The notes: a model not told the origin generated them from the sequence alone. Counted from the first letter of the stretch, positions 35,477 to 46,970 are shown. The stretch is 50,397 bases of DNA from Candidatus Butyricicoccus stercorigallinarum (GCA_019112985.1 DXIG01000092.1:1-50397); one strand, 5' to 3'. Translations and numbers: made by a program.

Positions 35477-35788
35477 ATGAACTTCAATGAAATCCTGGAC
35501 ACGGTTGTCCGCTATTGCCATCCGATCCGCGTGATTCTGTACGGCGAAAAAATGACCGGCGAACACATGCGGTCGGCCAATCTGTGCATCATCGTCGATA
35601 TGATGTGCGACAAAAATCGCCTGCTGCAACAGTTGTATCTGGAGATCAACGCGCCCTTCCCGGTACAGTTCCTGCTGTACAACGCGGAGGAATGGAACAA
35701 GCTGCGCAAGGACGCCGGAAGCTATGCGTCCGCGATCGAGAAAAAGGGGACGATTTTGTATGGCGAGACGACGCAAGGGGAGCACTGA
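35477..35788 (+). CDS. MNT-type nucleotidyltransferase-fold protein, catalytic motif missing
   Basis: The 103-residue protein resembles the minimal nucleotidyltransferase (MNT) antitoxin fold. The canonical active-site pattern GS(x)n followed by D-x-D is altered: the sequence reads LYGEKMTGEHMRSANLCIIV, with GE in place of GS and N-L-C in place of the metal-binding Asp pair. It therefore probably cannot transfer nucleotides in the usual way. It ends in KKGTILYGE, typical of MNT partners of HEPN proteins. It overlaps the HEPN gene by 29 bases. GGGAGGCAGGC precedes its ATG. Confidence 0.8.
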   Translation: MNFNEILDTVVRYCHPIRVILYGEKMTGEHMRSANLCIIVDMMCDKNRLLQQLYLEINAPFPVQFLLYNAEEWNKLRKDAGSYASAIEKKGTILYGETTQGEH

Positions 35789-36200
35789 CAGCCGCTATTA
35801 CTACAAATGGCTGGAAAAAGCGCTTAGCGACCTGCAAAGCGCGCGCATCCTGCTCACCTGGGGCGGCGACCCGATGGCGGTCGCCTTCCACTGCCAGCAG
35901 GCGATTGAAAAAGCGCTCAAGGGGTATCTGCTGTTTCGCGCCGGACGCCATTTCGACGGCCACAACCTGACCTTTCTGTGCAGGCAGGCGGCCATGTGCG
36001 ACGACCGCTTTGTCCACTATCTGGACGAGAGCGCCGCGCTCAACAACTATTATATTGAAACGCGATATCCGACCGACCTTCCGTTCGAGATCACGGAGTC
36101 GCAGGTGTATTCCATTTTGACGATGGCGGAGGACATGTTCAGCATGATCCGGCAGGAGCTGTACCAGACGGACGAGGAGCCGAGCGAGGTCATTTCCTGA
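35760..36200 (+). CDS. HEPN-domain protein
   Basis: This 146-residue four-helix HEPN-domain protein pairs with the overlapping MNT gene. Family features include YYYKWLEKALSDLQSARIL, AFHCQQAIEKALKGYLL, HNLTFLCRQA and ETRYPTDLPFEI. An R-x4-H arrangement (RHFDGH) is present, which in HEPN toxins can form the RNase site, but it lies in a loop where many inactive relatives carry similar residues. MNT/HEPN pairs are often toxin-antitoxin-like; here the MNT motif is degenerate, so an alternative ligand-binding or regulatory role is open. Confidence 0.82.
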   Translation: MARRRKGSTDSRYYYKWLEKALSDLQSARILLTWGGDPMAVAFHCQQAIEKALKGYLLFRAGRHFDGHNLTFLCRQAAMCDDRFVHYLDESAALNNYYIETRYPTDLPFEITESQVYSILTMAEDMFSMIRQELYQTDEEPSEVIS

Positions 36201-36240
36201 CGCGCGCCCGCCCGCGGGCGGGGCGTCTGCCCATTTTCAC
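36199..36240 (+). terminator. Terminator candidate after the HEPN gene
   Basis: A very G+C-rich inverted repeat begins at the stop codon (about 36199-36227, GACG...CGTC outer pairs) and is followed by CTGCCCATTTTC. The T-tract is weak. Confidence 0.5.
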
Positions 36241-36271
36241 AGAGGGAAGCAAAATTCTTTCACTTTTTTCA

Positions 36272-36300
36272 TTTACATTGCAACAGAAATTATGTAAAAT
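36272..36300 (+). promoter_or_regulatory. Predicted promoter of the PfkB gene with overlapping inverted repeat
   Basis: TTTACA (36272-36277), 17 bases, TAAAAT (36295-36300). Arms TTTACAT (36272-36278) and ATGTAAA (36292-36298) form an inverted repeat across the promoter, a plausible operator. Confidence 0.55.
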
Positions 36301-36364
36301 ATAGAATAGGACAACACTGATAAACCATGCGTCCATTTTTATTGAAAGCAGGAGGGGTTTATCC

Positions 36365-37303
36365 ATGATAATAACCATAACGCTGAACCCGGCGATCGAC
36401 CGGACGCTGATTATCGACGAGCCGATTGAACTGGGAACGGTCAATATTGTCTCCCAGAGCTTTGTCGAGGTCGGCGGGCGCGGCATCAACGTCTCGCGGG
36501 CGATCCGGGCGCTCGGCGGCGAAAGTGTGGCCATGGGCTTCACCGGAGGCAACAACGGGCGCTCGCTGAAAAACGGCCTGACGGCGCTCGGCATCCATCA
36601 CGACTTCACCGACGTCGCGGGCGAGACCCGCATCAATACGCAGCTGATCCATCCGGACGGGAGCCATACCGACCTCAACGAGCTGGGCACGGCCGTGACC
36701 GACGAGGATTATCTGCGCTTTATCGAGAAGCTCAAGCTGTATCTCGACCCGCACAACCTGTTTGTTCTGTGCGGACGCATTCCGCCCGGCATGAAGCTCA
36801 AGCAGTACCTCAAGATCATCAAGATCATCAAGAAGGCGGGCTGCCCGCTGCTGGTCGACTGCGATGGCCCGACGCTGGCGCACGTCCTGCCGTGCAAGCC
36901 GGACTTCATCAAGCCGAACACGACCGAGCTGGCCAAGCTGACCGGTATGCCGCGCACGCACGACCCGGAGGAGGCGCTTGAGCGCGTGCTTCCGCTGCGC
37001 GAGCAGGGCGCACAGACCATCTGCGCGTCGCTCGGCCCCAACGGCGCGATCTTCGTCTTCCCGGACGAGACGCCGCTGTACATGGTGGCGGACGCGGGTC
37101 CGGCGAACAAGAGCGCGGTCGGTTCCGGCGACGCGATGGTGGGCGCGATTGCGCACGCCTACAATCAGGGCATGTCCCACGAGGAGCTTGCCAAGTTCGC
37201 CGTCGCCATGGGCACGGCGTCCGCGAAGCTGCCCGGCACCCAGATGGCGACCATGAAGGAAGCCTACGAGGTATACGAGACCATCAAGGTGTATACCATG
37301 TAA
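36365..37303 (+). CDS. PfkB-family sugar kinase, probably 1-phosphofructokinase
   Basis: The 312-residue ribokinase-fold protein has TITLNPAIDRTLIIDE at its N terminus, the substrate motif GGRGINVSRAIRALGG (usually GGKGINVSR, so Lys has become Arg), KPNTTELAKLTG and the ATP/anion-hole motif SAVGSGDAMVGAI with its catalytic Asp. 1-Phosphofructokinase makes fructose-1,6-bisphosphate for glycolysis; tagatose-6-phosphate kinase is the main alternative. The ATG is behind GGAGGGG. No fructose PTS gene adjoins it. Confidence 0.85.
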   Translation: MIITITLNPAIDRTLIIDEPIELGTVNIVSQSFVEVGGRGINVSRAIRALGGESVAMGFTGGNNGRSLKNGLTALGIHHDFTDVAGETRINTQLIHPDGSHTDLNELGTAVTDEDYLRFIEKLKLYLDPHNLFVLCGRIPPGMKLKQYLKIIKIIKKAGCPLLVDCDGPTLAHVLPCKPDFIKPNTTELAKLTGMPRTHDPEEALERVLPLREQGAQTICASLGPNGAIFVFPDETPLYMVADAGPANKSAVGSGDAMVGAIAHAYNQGMSHEELAKFAVAMGTASAKLPGTQMATMKEAYEVYETIKVYTM

Positions 37304-37323
37304 CGGCAAAATAAAGAATTCTC

Positions 37324-37367
37324 ACAGCGAACCGGCTGCCCGTCAGCCGCGTTCGCTGTTCTTTTTT
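37324..37367 (+). terminator. Terminator of the PfkB gene
   Basis: ACAGCGAAC and GTTCGCTGT close an inner CGGCTG/CAGCCG stem. Seven T follow after a single C. It overlaps the end of the convergent LPG-synthase-like gene. Confidence 0.88.
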
Positions 37368-38377
37368 TGCCCGCGCAGCGCGCAGCAGGCGATGAGCAGG
37401 CCGCTGAGCAGGACGAACAGGTAAAAGCTCACGCCGCGGCTGAGCAGCATCGCGTCGGGCAGCGCCGCCGCCGGGAACACCGCGCCGAACAGCAGCAGAA
37501 ACGTGCCTTCGCTGGCGCCGACCGCGCCGGGCAGCGGCAGCGAGGAGACCGAGACAAACAGGACGGCTTGCAGCGAAAACACCGTGAGGAACGGGCACGG
37601 CGGCAGCGCGAGCGACCGCGAGACCAGGTAGGGGATGCTGTAAAACGCCGCGATCTGCACGGTGGTCACCGCGAGCACGGCCAGCAGCGTGGCGGGATTT
37701 TTTTGCAGAAAGGCTGCGTTGCGCCGGTACAGCGCGAGCTGTCCGTTCAGCTGCTGCTCAAGGACGGCGGCTTTTTTGCTGCGCAGCGCGCGCAGCAGGC
37801 CGCAGAGCGCGCGGATCAGCGCGTGCGACAGCCGGCGGGAAAACATGGCGGTCAGCGTGAGCAGCAGCAGCGCGAGATTGAGGCCGCCGCCGAGGGCGAA
37901 CAGCCAGCGAAACGGGCTTCGGATGAGCTGCGCGGACTGCGCCCAGAACCCCATGGCGGCAAAGGCGACGGTCACGGTCTGGAAGGAGGAGAACTGCGTG
38001 AGCAGCGCGAGCGTGCCGCAGGAGGCCGGGATGCGGTCGCGGTGCATGGCGTACAGCTGCATGGGCTGCCCGCCGCTGGCGGACGGCGTGACCGAGCTGA
38101 AAAAGAAGCCGGTCATGGCATAGCGCACCGCCTGCGGCACGGTGCAGCGGCAGCCGAACAGGCGCAGGCAGCGCCGCAGGTTGAGCGCCTCGCACAGCAG
38201 GAACACGCACATGCAGCCGGCGGCGAGCGCCAGCCAGCGCAGGCGGACGCCGCGCAGGGCGGCGAGCAGCTCGGGCAGGTTCTGCTCGCGCAGCAGCAGG
38301 AAAAAGGTCAGGGCGATCAGCCCCACGAACAGGGCGAGTTGCGCCAGCAGGCGCTTGAGCGAGAAGTTATGTTCCAT
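37343..38377 (-). CDS. LPG-synthase/flippase-like integral membrane protein
   Basis: The 344-residue protein has about eight hydrophobic segments and the family signature FFFSSVTPSASGGQPMQLYA seen in the transmembrane domain of lysylphosphatidylglycerol synthase (UPF0104/LPG_synthase_TM). Stand-alone members are proposed to flip or export lipid-linked molecules; this is not shown for this protein. It is the last gene of a three-gene operon, overlapping the deacetylase gene by 11 bases, and its ATG sits inside that gene. With a glycolipid-type glycosyltransferase upstream, handling of a glycolipid is a reasonable guess. Confidence 0.85.
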   Translation of the reverse strand: MEHNFSLKRLLAQLALFVGLIALTFFLLLREQNLPELLAALRGVRLRWLALAAGCMCVFLLCEALNLRRCLRLFGCRCTVPQAVRYAMTGFFFSSVTPSASGGQPMQLYAMHRDRIPASCGTLALLTQFSSFQTVTVAFAAMGFWAQSAQLIRSPFRWLFALGGGLNLALLLLTLTAMFSRRLSHALIRALCGLLRALRSKKAAVLEQQLNGQLALYRRNAAFLQKNPATLLAVLAVTTVQIAAFYSIPYLVSRSLALPPCPFLTVFSLQAVLFVSVSSLPLPGAVGASEGTFLLLFGAVFPAAALPDAMLLSRGVSFYLFVLLSGLLIACCALRGQKKNSERG

Positions 38378-39050
38378 AGTGATTCACCGTATCAAAGCGG
38401 AAGCCCGCGCGTTTCCAGTCGGGGAGGACGGCGCGCAGCGCCGCGATGGTGCGCGCAGGCGCACCGTTTGCGCCGCGCCCGTCATGCAGGCAGAGAATGT
38501 CGCCGCCGCGCGTGCGGCGGCGCAGCTTTTGCGCGATTTCGTCCGCCGTCGTGTCGCCGCGCCAGTCCTCTGCCATGACGTCCCACAGTACCGGCGTCAG
38601 GCTGCGGCGGCGCAGCGCGGCGAGGCAGGCGAGGTTCCAGTGTCCCCACGGCGCGCGGTAATAGCGCGCGGGCGCGCCCAGCTGCTGTAAGATGCAGGCG
38701 GCGCGGCGCAGGTCGCGGCAGGTCTCTGCCGGGGGCTGGAGCATGCCGCTCCGGTGGCGGAGCGCGTGCAGCCCGACCAGATGCCCGTCGCGCTGCATGC
38801 GGGCGATCAGCGCCGGATGCCGCTGCGCGGTCTGCGCGACGACGAAAAAGCTCGCGCGGACATTGTGCGCCGCGAGCAGGTCGAGCAGCTGCGGCGTGTA
38901 CACCGGGTCGGGGCCGTCGTCGAAGGTCAGATACAGCGTGCGGTTTTCCTGTGGGCGGCGCAGGCGGTGCACCAGCTTGCTGCCGTAGGTCGGCACGACG
39001 CTGTAGCACAGCGCCGCCGCGCCCAGCGTGCCAAAAAACAGGGGATTCAT
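38367..39050 (-). CDS. Polysaccharide deacetylase (NodB-type)
   Basis: The 227-residue protein has an N-terminal hydrophobic anchor followed by the NodB deacetylase domain: TFDDGPDPVYTP with the catalytic Asp and metal-binding Asp, LVGLHALRH as the His metal ligands, and RAPWGHWN. It would remove acetyl groups from an extracellular amino-sugar polymer or lipid-linked glycan. The ATG at 39050 follows GGAGGG and overlaps the glycosyltransferase stop (ATGA). Order: glycosyltransferase, deacetylase, membrane protein. Confidence 0.9.
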   Translation of the reverse strand: MNPLFFGTLGAAALCYSVVPTYGSKLVHRLRRPQENRTLYLTFDDGPDPVYTPQLLDLLAAHNVRASFFVVAQTAQRHPALIARMQRDGHLVGLHALRHRSGMLQPPAETCRDLRRAACILQQLGAPARYYRAPWGHWNLACLAALRRRSLTPVLWDVMAEDWRGDTTADEIAQKLRRRTRGGDILCLHDGRGANGAPARTIAALRAVLPDWKRAGFRFDTVNHYGT

Positions 39051-40123
39051 GATAACATCCCTCCTTCTCCGTAATAGGCGGCGGGGCATGGCTCCTCCAG
39101 ACTGCTCCGCAGCCGGGCCATGCTGCGCTTCATCGCGCGCAGGCGCTCCCCGTCGCGCAGCAGCGCGCAGATATCCTGCGCCAGGTCGTCCCGCTGTGAC
39201 CAGCGCACGCAGCCGAGCTGTTCGCGCTCGATGTAGCGCGCGTTGCGCATCTCCTGCATCAGAAACGGCTGATAGATGTACAGCGGTGTGCCGGCATGGA
39301 TGGCCTCAAACGTCGTGATGCCGCCGGGCTTGGTCAGCAGCAGGTCGGCGCGGCGCATGTAGTCCGCCACGCGGTCGGTGTAGCCGACGGCCGTGATGTT
39401 GGGGTAGCGGTCGCGCAGGCGCGCGTACAGCGCCCGGTTTTTGCCGGTGAGGACGGTCAGATGGACGTCCTCAGCCTCGTTGAAGGCGGACAGGACGGCG
39501 CCGGCGGACGGCAGAAGCCCCAGCCCGCCGCCCATCACCAGCAGTTCCGCCCGTTCGCCGGTGCGGGGCGCCTCCGGCGCGCGCAGAAAGTCGCGCCGGA
39601 CGGGGATGCCGCAGACGTGGATGTGTGCGGCGGGCACGCCCTTTTCCATCAGCTCCTGCCGCGTCTCGGCCGCGCCGACGAAATAGGCGTCGGTGTGCGG
39701 CACAATCCACTCGTCCTGCGCGCCGATGTCGGTGATGTAGGTGTAGAGCGGCAGGTCCGCGCCGCGCAGCTGCTTGTAGGCGGAGACGCACTGCGAGCAG
39801 AGCGGGAGCGTGGACACGACGAGATGTGCGCGGTGCGCGCGCAGCAGCCGCTCGACCCGGCGGGCGACCATCGCCTGCACGGGCAAAAGGCCGCAATGGC
39901 TGGCGGTGCGGTTGAAAAAGTTGTAGAGGGCGGAGCAGTGCCGCACCATCTGGGCGAACGAGCGGTAAATCGCGCCGCTCAGGTGCGGGAACAGCTCGTC
40001 CACGAGATCGACGACCTGCACCTCGGCCTGCGGGTTGACCGCGCATAGCTGTTGGCGGATGGCTTCCGCCGCGCAGCAGTGCCCCATGCCGAAGCGGCCG
40101 GTTAAAATCAGAATGCGTTTCAT
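39047..40123 (-). CDS. MGDG-synthase/UgtP-type glycosyltransferase
   Basis: The 358-residue protein belongs to glycosyltransferase family 28-like enzymes of the MGDG synthase type: N-terminal ILILTGRFGMGHCCAAEAIR, then VVSTLPLCSQCVSAYK, TYITDIGAQDEWIVPHTDAY, the nucleotide-binding LLVMGGGLGLL and the C-terminal LTKPGGITTFEAIHAGTP. Such enzymes attach a sugar to diacylglycerol, or in relatives act on peptidoglycan lipid. The ATG at 40123 has no ribosome binding site next to it; AAAGGAGG lies 32-39 bases upstream, and a 7-bp hairpin between them would bring it close. The open frame continues upstream, but the repeats there argue against coding. Confidence 0.88.
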   Translation of the reverse strand: MKRILILTGRFGMGHCCAAEAIRQQLCAVNPQAEVQVVDLVDELFPHLSGAIYRSFAQMVRHCSALYNFFNRTASHCGLLPVQAMVARRVERLLRAHRAHLVVSTLPLCSQCVSAYKQLRGADLPLYTYITDIGAQDEWIVPHTDAYFVGAAETRQELMEKGVPAAHIHVCGIPVRRDFLRAPEAPRTGERAELLVMGGGLGLLPSAGAVLSAFNEAEDVHLTVLTGKNRALYARLRDRYPNITAVGYTDRVADYMRRADLLLTKPGGITTFEAIHAGTPLYIYQPFLMQEMRNARYIEREQLGCVRWSQRDDLAQDICALLRDGERLRAMKRSMARLRSSLEEPCPAAYYGEGGMLS

Positions 40124-40131
40124 ATCGGTTA

Positions 40132-40162
40132 CAGACAGCGGGGCTGTCTGACTGCCTCCTTT
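40132..40162 (-). promoter_or_regulatory. Hairpin between Shine-Dalgarno and start codon of the glycosyltransferase
   Basis: The minus strand has AAAGGAGG (40155-40162), four bases, the perfect stem CAGACAG-CCCCG-CTGTCTG (40132-40150), then eight bases to the ATG at 40123. Folding places the ribosome binding site an effective 12 bases from the start. Confidence 0.55.
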
Positions 40163-40191
40163 CGCGGTTTGGTACAGAATACCGCATAATT

Positions 40192-40268
40192 CTTGCGAAT
40201 CTCGCGCGAAATTCTTACGAAATTCTGTCGAAATCGTTGCAAAACGGTTGCGGAATGGTTGCAAACCG
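40192..40268. repeat. Seven tandem 11-bp degenerate repeats
   Basis: Reading on the plus strand, seven consecutive 11-base units share the pattern (c/g)ttgcgaaat(t/g): CTTGCGAATCT, CGCGCGAAATT, CTTACGAAATT, CTGTCGAAATC, GTTGCAAAACG, GTTGCGGAATG, GTTGCAAACCG. The 11-base period matches one helical turn and is not a multiple of three. The array lies upstream of the glycosyltransferase ribosome binding site. Confidence 0.7.
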
Positions 40269-40318
40269 CTGTTTCGGCCGGATTCCGGCGGCGCGCGCCT
40301 GCGGAACGGTACCATTGC

Positions 40319-40352
40319 ATTATTGTATTAGTTGATTGATACAATAATACAA
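40319..40352. promoter_or_regulatory. 30-bp inverted repeat with embedded promoter-like elements
   Basis: Arms ATTATTGTAT (40319-40328) and ATACAATAAT (40339-40348) are perfect complements around a 10-base centre. On the minus strand TTGTAT (40347-40352) and TACAAT (40322-40327) could act as -35 and -10 (19-base spacer) for the glycosyltransferase operon. The 321-base gap from 40124 to 40444 otherwise holds only the 11-bp repeats, a GCCGG/CCGGC hairpin near 40277-40290 and the next terminator. Confidence 0.5.
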
Positions 40353-40401
40353 CAGGCCGCGCGCAAATGCAAGAGGGGAGGCGGAAAATTTTTTTGGAAA
40401 C

Positions 40402-40433
40402 AAAAAAAGGACACACCGCGCTGCGATGTGTCC
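40402..40433 (-). terminator. Terminator of the DUF6506-like gene
   Basis: The stem GGACACA (40409-40415) with TGTGTCC (40427-40433) is followed on the minus strand by seven T. Confidence 0.88.
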
Positions 40434-40444
40434 TCCGGCACGCC

Positions 40445-40714
40445 TTATTCGAGGTTGACGATGTAGCTGACGATGACGCTGTCGCCGACGGCGTCGCGCA
40501 CCGCCTGCGCGCCTTCTTTGCCAAAGGCGCCGCACAACTCGATCTTGCGGATCGCGCCCGCATCGGCGAGCTGCTTGGCCTGCGCGCAGGCGTCCTCGAT
40601 GCTGTTGACGCCGATCATGATGCTCTTGCACATGGGCGATTCCATCTGCGTGCGGTGCACGGTGTGGTCATGGTCGGGACTCATGACCAGAAAGACAAAC
40701 GAAAACTGCTTCAT
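40445..40714 (-). CDS. DUF6506-like small protein
   Basis: The 89-residue protein reads KQFSFVFLVMSPDHDHTVHR at the N terminus, then SIMIGVNSIEDACAQAKQLA and KIELCGAFGKEGAQAVRDAV, ending in VIVSYIVNLE. It matches my recollection of the DUF6506 family, which has no known function. The alternation of strands and helices suggests a small alpha/beta or TIM-barrel-fragment fold. The ATG at 40714 follows GGAGGA by eight bases. It follows the PFOR terminator, with a TATACT (40739-40744) that may be its own -10. Confidence 0.7.
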   Translation of the reverse strand: MKQFSFVFLVMSPDHDHTVHRTQMESPMCKSIMIGVNSIEDACAQAKQLADAGAIRKIELCGAFGKEGAQAVRDAVGDSVIVSYIVNLE

Positions 40715-40761
40715 GGGGGACTCCTCCTTCCTGCCCTTAGTATAACACAACTGGGGGAGAG

Positions 40762-40794
40762 AAAAAAGTTCCCGGCGGCAATGCCGCCGGGAAC
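40762..40794 (-). terminator. Terminator of the PFOR gene
   Basis: The perfect 12-bp stem GTTCCCGGCGGC (40768-40779) with GCCGCCGGGAAC is followed on the minus strand by TTTTTTC. Confidence 0.93.
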
Positions 40795-40823
40795 CAGAAT
40801 AAAACCAGTTGGGAACGATCGGA

Positions 40824-44372
<3,549 letters not shown>

Positions 44373-44389
44373 GATTGAATCATTCCTCC

Positions 44390-44535
44390 TATTGATTTAT
44401 TTTCTCTGCGAAACCGAGATGCGCTCGTTGCCAAAACCGCAGACGGTTGCGTTCGCTTCGGGACAATCAGGCACAAACTGATTGCGTCGAAACAGAAGGG
44501 GTCAGGGAGAAGTTGATTGGTCGTACCCTTTAACC
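44390..44535 (-). other. Structured 5' leader of the PFOR mRNA
   Basis: The leader of about 165 bases contains three short perfect stems on the minus strand: CAATCAG-TTTGTGC-CTGATTG (about 44469-44489), AACCG-TCTG-CGGTT (about 44438-44452) and CGAG-CGCAT-CTCG (about 44417-44430). I recognise no known riboswitch. It may affect stability or translation. Confidence 0.4.
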
Positions 44536-44541
44536 TTGTTT

Positions 44542-44570
44542 ATTCTAACAAAAATTTTTTCGGCTGTAAA
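44542..44570 (-). promoter_or_regulatory. Predicted promoter of the PFOR gene
   Basis: The minus strand reads TTTACA (44565-44570), 17 bases, TAGAAT (44542-44547). TTGTT-N6-AACAA (44536-44551) overlaps the -10 and may be an operator. The rest of the 407-base gap up to the comM start holds no other gene. Confidence 0.65.
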
Positions 44571-44703
44571 CAGAAAACCGAAAGAATTTACGCAAATGAC
44601 ACAAAAAAACTCGGAAAAATTCGGAAAAAATCATTCATAGTGCCGTGTTGGTGATATTGTGATAAATTTTTCACCTGTTCTGTAACTTTGGCGCAGACAG
44701 CGA

Positions 44704-44732
44704 TTGCCAATGCGGGTGGAATGCGGTAAAAT
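44704..44732 (+). promoter_or_regulatory. Predicted promoter of comM
   Basis: TTGCCA (44704-44709), 17 bases, TAAAAT (44727-44732), about 48 bases before the start codon. Confidence 0.6.
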
Positions 44733-44779
44733 GGGAATAAAATATGGCACAAAATCGGGAAAGGGAGGAAGAACGCGCG

Positions 44780-46303
<1,524 letters not shown>

Positions 46304-46368
46304 TACGGATTGTATTACATGCCGCCCTTTTAACGCTGTGCAAAACTCTGTGGAAGCTGTGGACAGAC

Positions 46369-46405
46369 AAAAAGCGCCGCACCTCCCGGCCGGGGGTGCG
46401 GCGCT
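46369..46405. terminator. Terminator downstream of comM (symmetric stem)
   Basis: The perfect 11-bp stem AGCGCCGCACC (46373-46383) with GGTGCGGCGCT (46395-46405) has an A-run before it, so the T-run is on the minus strand. A second 10-bp hairpin, AAAACGGCGG with CCGCTGTTTT (46445-46476), ends in T4 on the plus strand. Together they fill most of 46304-46480. Confidence 0.75.
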
Positions 46406-46482
46406 GCCACGACATGACGTGGGTTTCTCACAATCTATCGTATAAAAACGGCGGAATTTTGTGGTGCCGCTGTTTTGGGTAG

Positions 46483-46507
46483 AAAAAAACCACGCCTCTC
46501 CGCGTGG
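46483..46507 (-). terminator. Terminator of the 33-codon gene
   Basis: The stem CCACGC (46490-46495) with GCGTGG (46502-46507) is followed on the minus strand by seven T, 29 bases past the small gene's stop codon. Confidence 0.85.
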
Positions 46508-46535
46508 AAATCTCAGATGTTCTTACAAGTTTGGG

Positions 46536-46637
46536 TTACTTTTCGGAAACATGATGATCGTCACCGTAGATGAGGTCGTCGATATCGGGCTTTTCGGGCT
46601 GCGGCTGATAGTCGCGGATCTTCAAAATACCATCCAT
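46536..46637 (-). CDS. 33-codon small protein, unknown function
   Basis: The 33-residue acidic peptide MDGILKIRDYQPQPEKPDID...HHVSEK is encoded behind AAGGAG, eight bases before its ATG. A consensus-like promoter (TTTACA-17-TATAAT) starts transcription about 25 bases upstream, and a perfect small terminator follows, so this is an independent transcript of about 180 bases. No signal peptide or membrane helix is visible. I recognise no family. It could also be a small RNA with an incidental frame, but promoter, ribosome binding site and terminator all line up with the frame. Confidence 0.65.
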   Translation of the reverse strand: MDGILKIRDYQPQPEKPDIDDLIYGDDHHVSEK

Positions 46638-46668
46638 GGTACAGCACTCCTTTCTGTAGTATTTGCAC

Positions 46669-46697
46669 ATTATACACCGGGTCGGCGCAAATGTAAA
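46669..46697 (-). promoter_or_regulatory. Strong predicted promoter of the 33-codon gene
   Basis: The minus strand reads TTTACA (46692-46697), 17 bases, TATAAT (46669-46674). Confidence 0.85.
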
Positions 46698-46789
46698 GAG
46701 AAATTTCGTTAAAATTATATAGGAAAGAATGGAAAAATCGGGCGAAAATTGTGGAAGTTTTGGGTATTTGTTCAACTGCGCCGGGGCAG

Positions 46790-46970
46790 AAAGAAACCCC
46801 ACACGGCCGATGTCGCCAGATTAGTAACCTGCACGATCTGGCAGGTGGGTCCCCTATCCCGAATCGCTGCGCTTCCAACTTCCGCAGGGCGGGAGGCCTG
46901 CGCTTGAAGCGGGAACAATACTTCGGGGTCCCGTAAACTAACTGTGGGTTAAAAAAAGGCGACTGTCGAA
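46790..46970 (+). ncRNA. ssrS: Candidate 6S RNA (rod-shaped structured RNA)
   Basis: The 371-base gap between the 33-codon gene and yrzB holds a G+C-rich segment with nested pairing. An outer stem pairs CGATGTCGCC (46808-46817) with GGCGAC-T-GTCG (46958-46968); an alternative pairs AACCCCACA with TGTGGGTT. Inside are TTAGT/ACTAA, GGGTCCCC with GGGGTCCC (one U-U mismatch), and an apical double hairpin CGCTTC/GAAGCG plus CGCAGG/CCTGCG. A local hairpin GCCAGAT/ATCTGGC also exists. A rod with a large internal loop and the GGTCCCCT segment resemble 6S RNA. Strand and ends are uncertain; I see no clear promoter. Confidence 0.5.

Noticed and set aside
40124-40315. N-terminal extension of the glycosyltransferase
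   Set aside because: The extension would be encoded by 11-base repeats that change frame each unit, and family members start at the ILILTGRFGMGH segment.
44536-44551. Firm assignment of a Rex operator in the PFOR promoter
   Set aside because: The half-sites are separated by six bases instead of the eight implied by the Rex consensus, so it is listed only as a candidate.
46304-46480. A small coding gene after comM
   Set aside because: The stretch is filled by two hairpins and no frame has a ribosome binding site.
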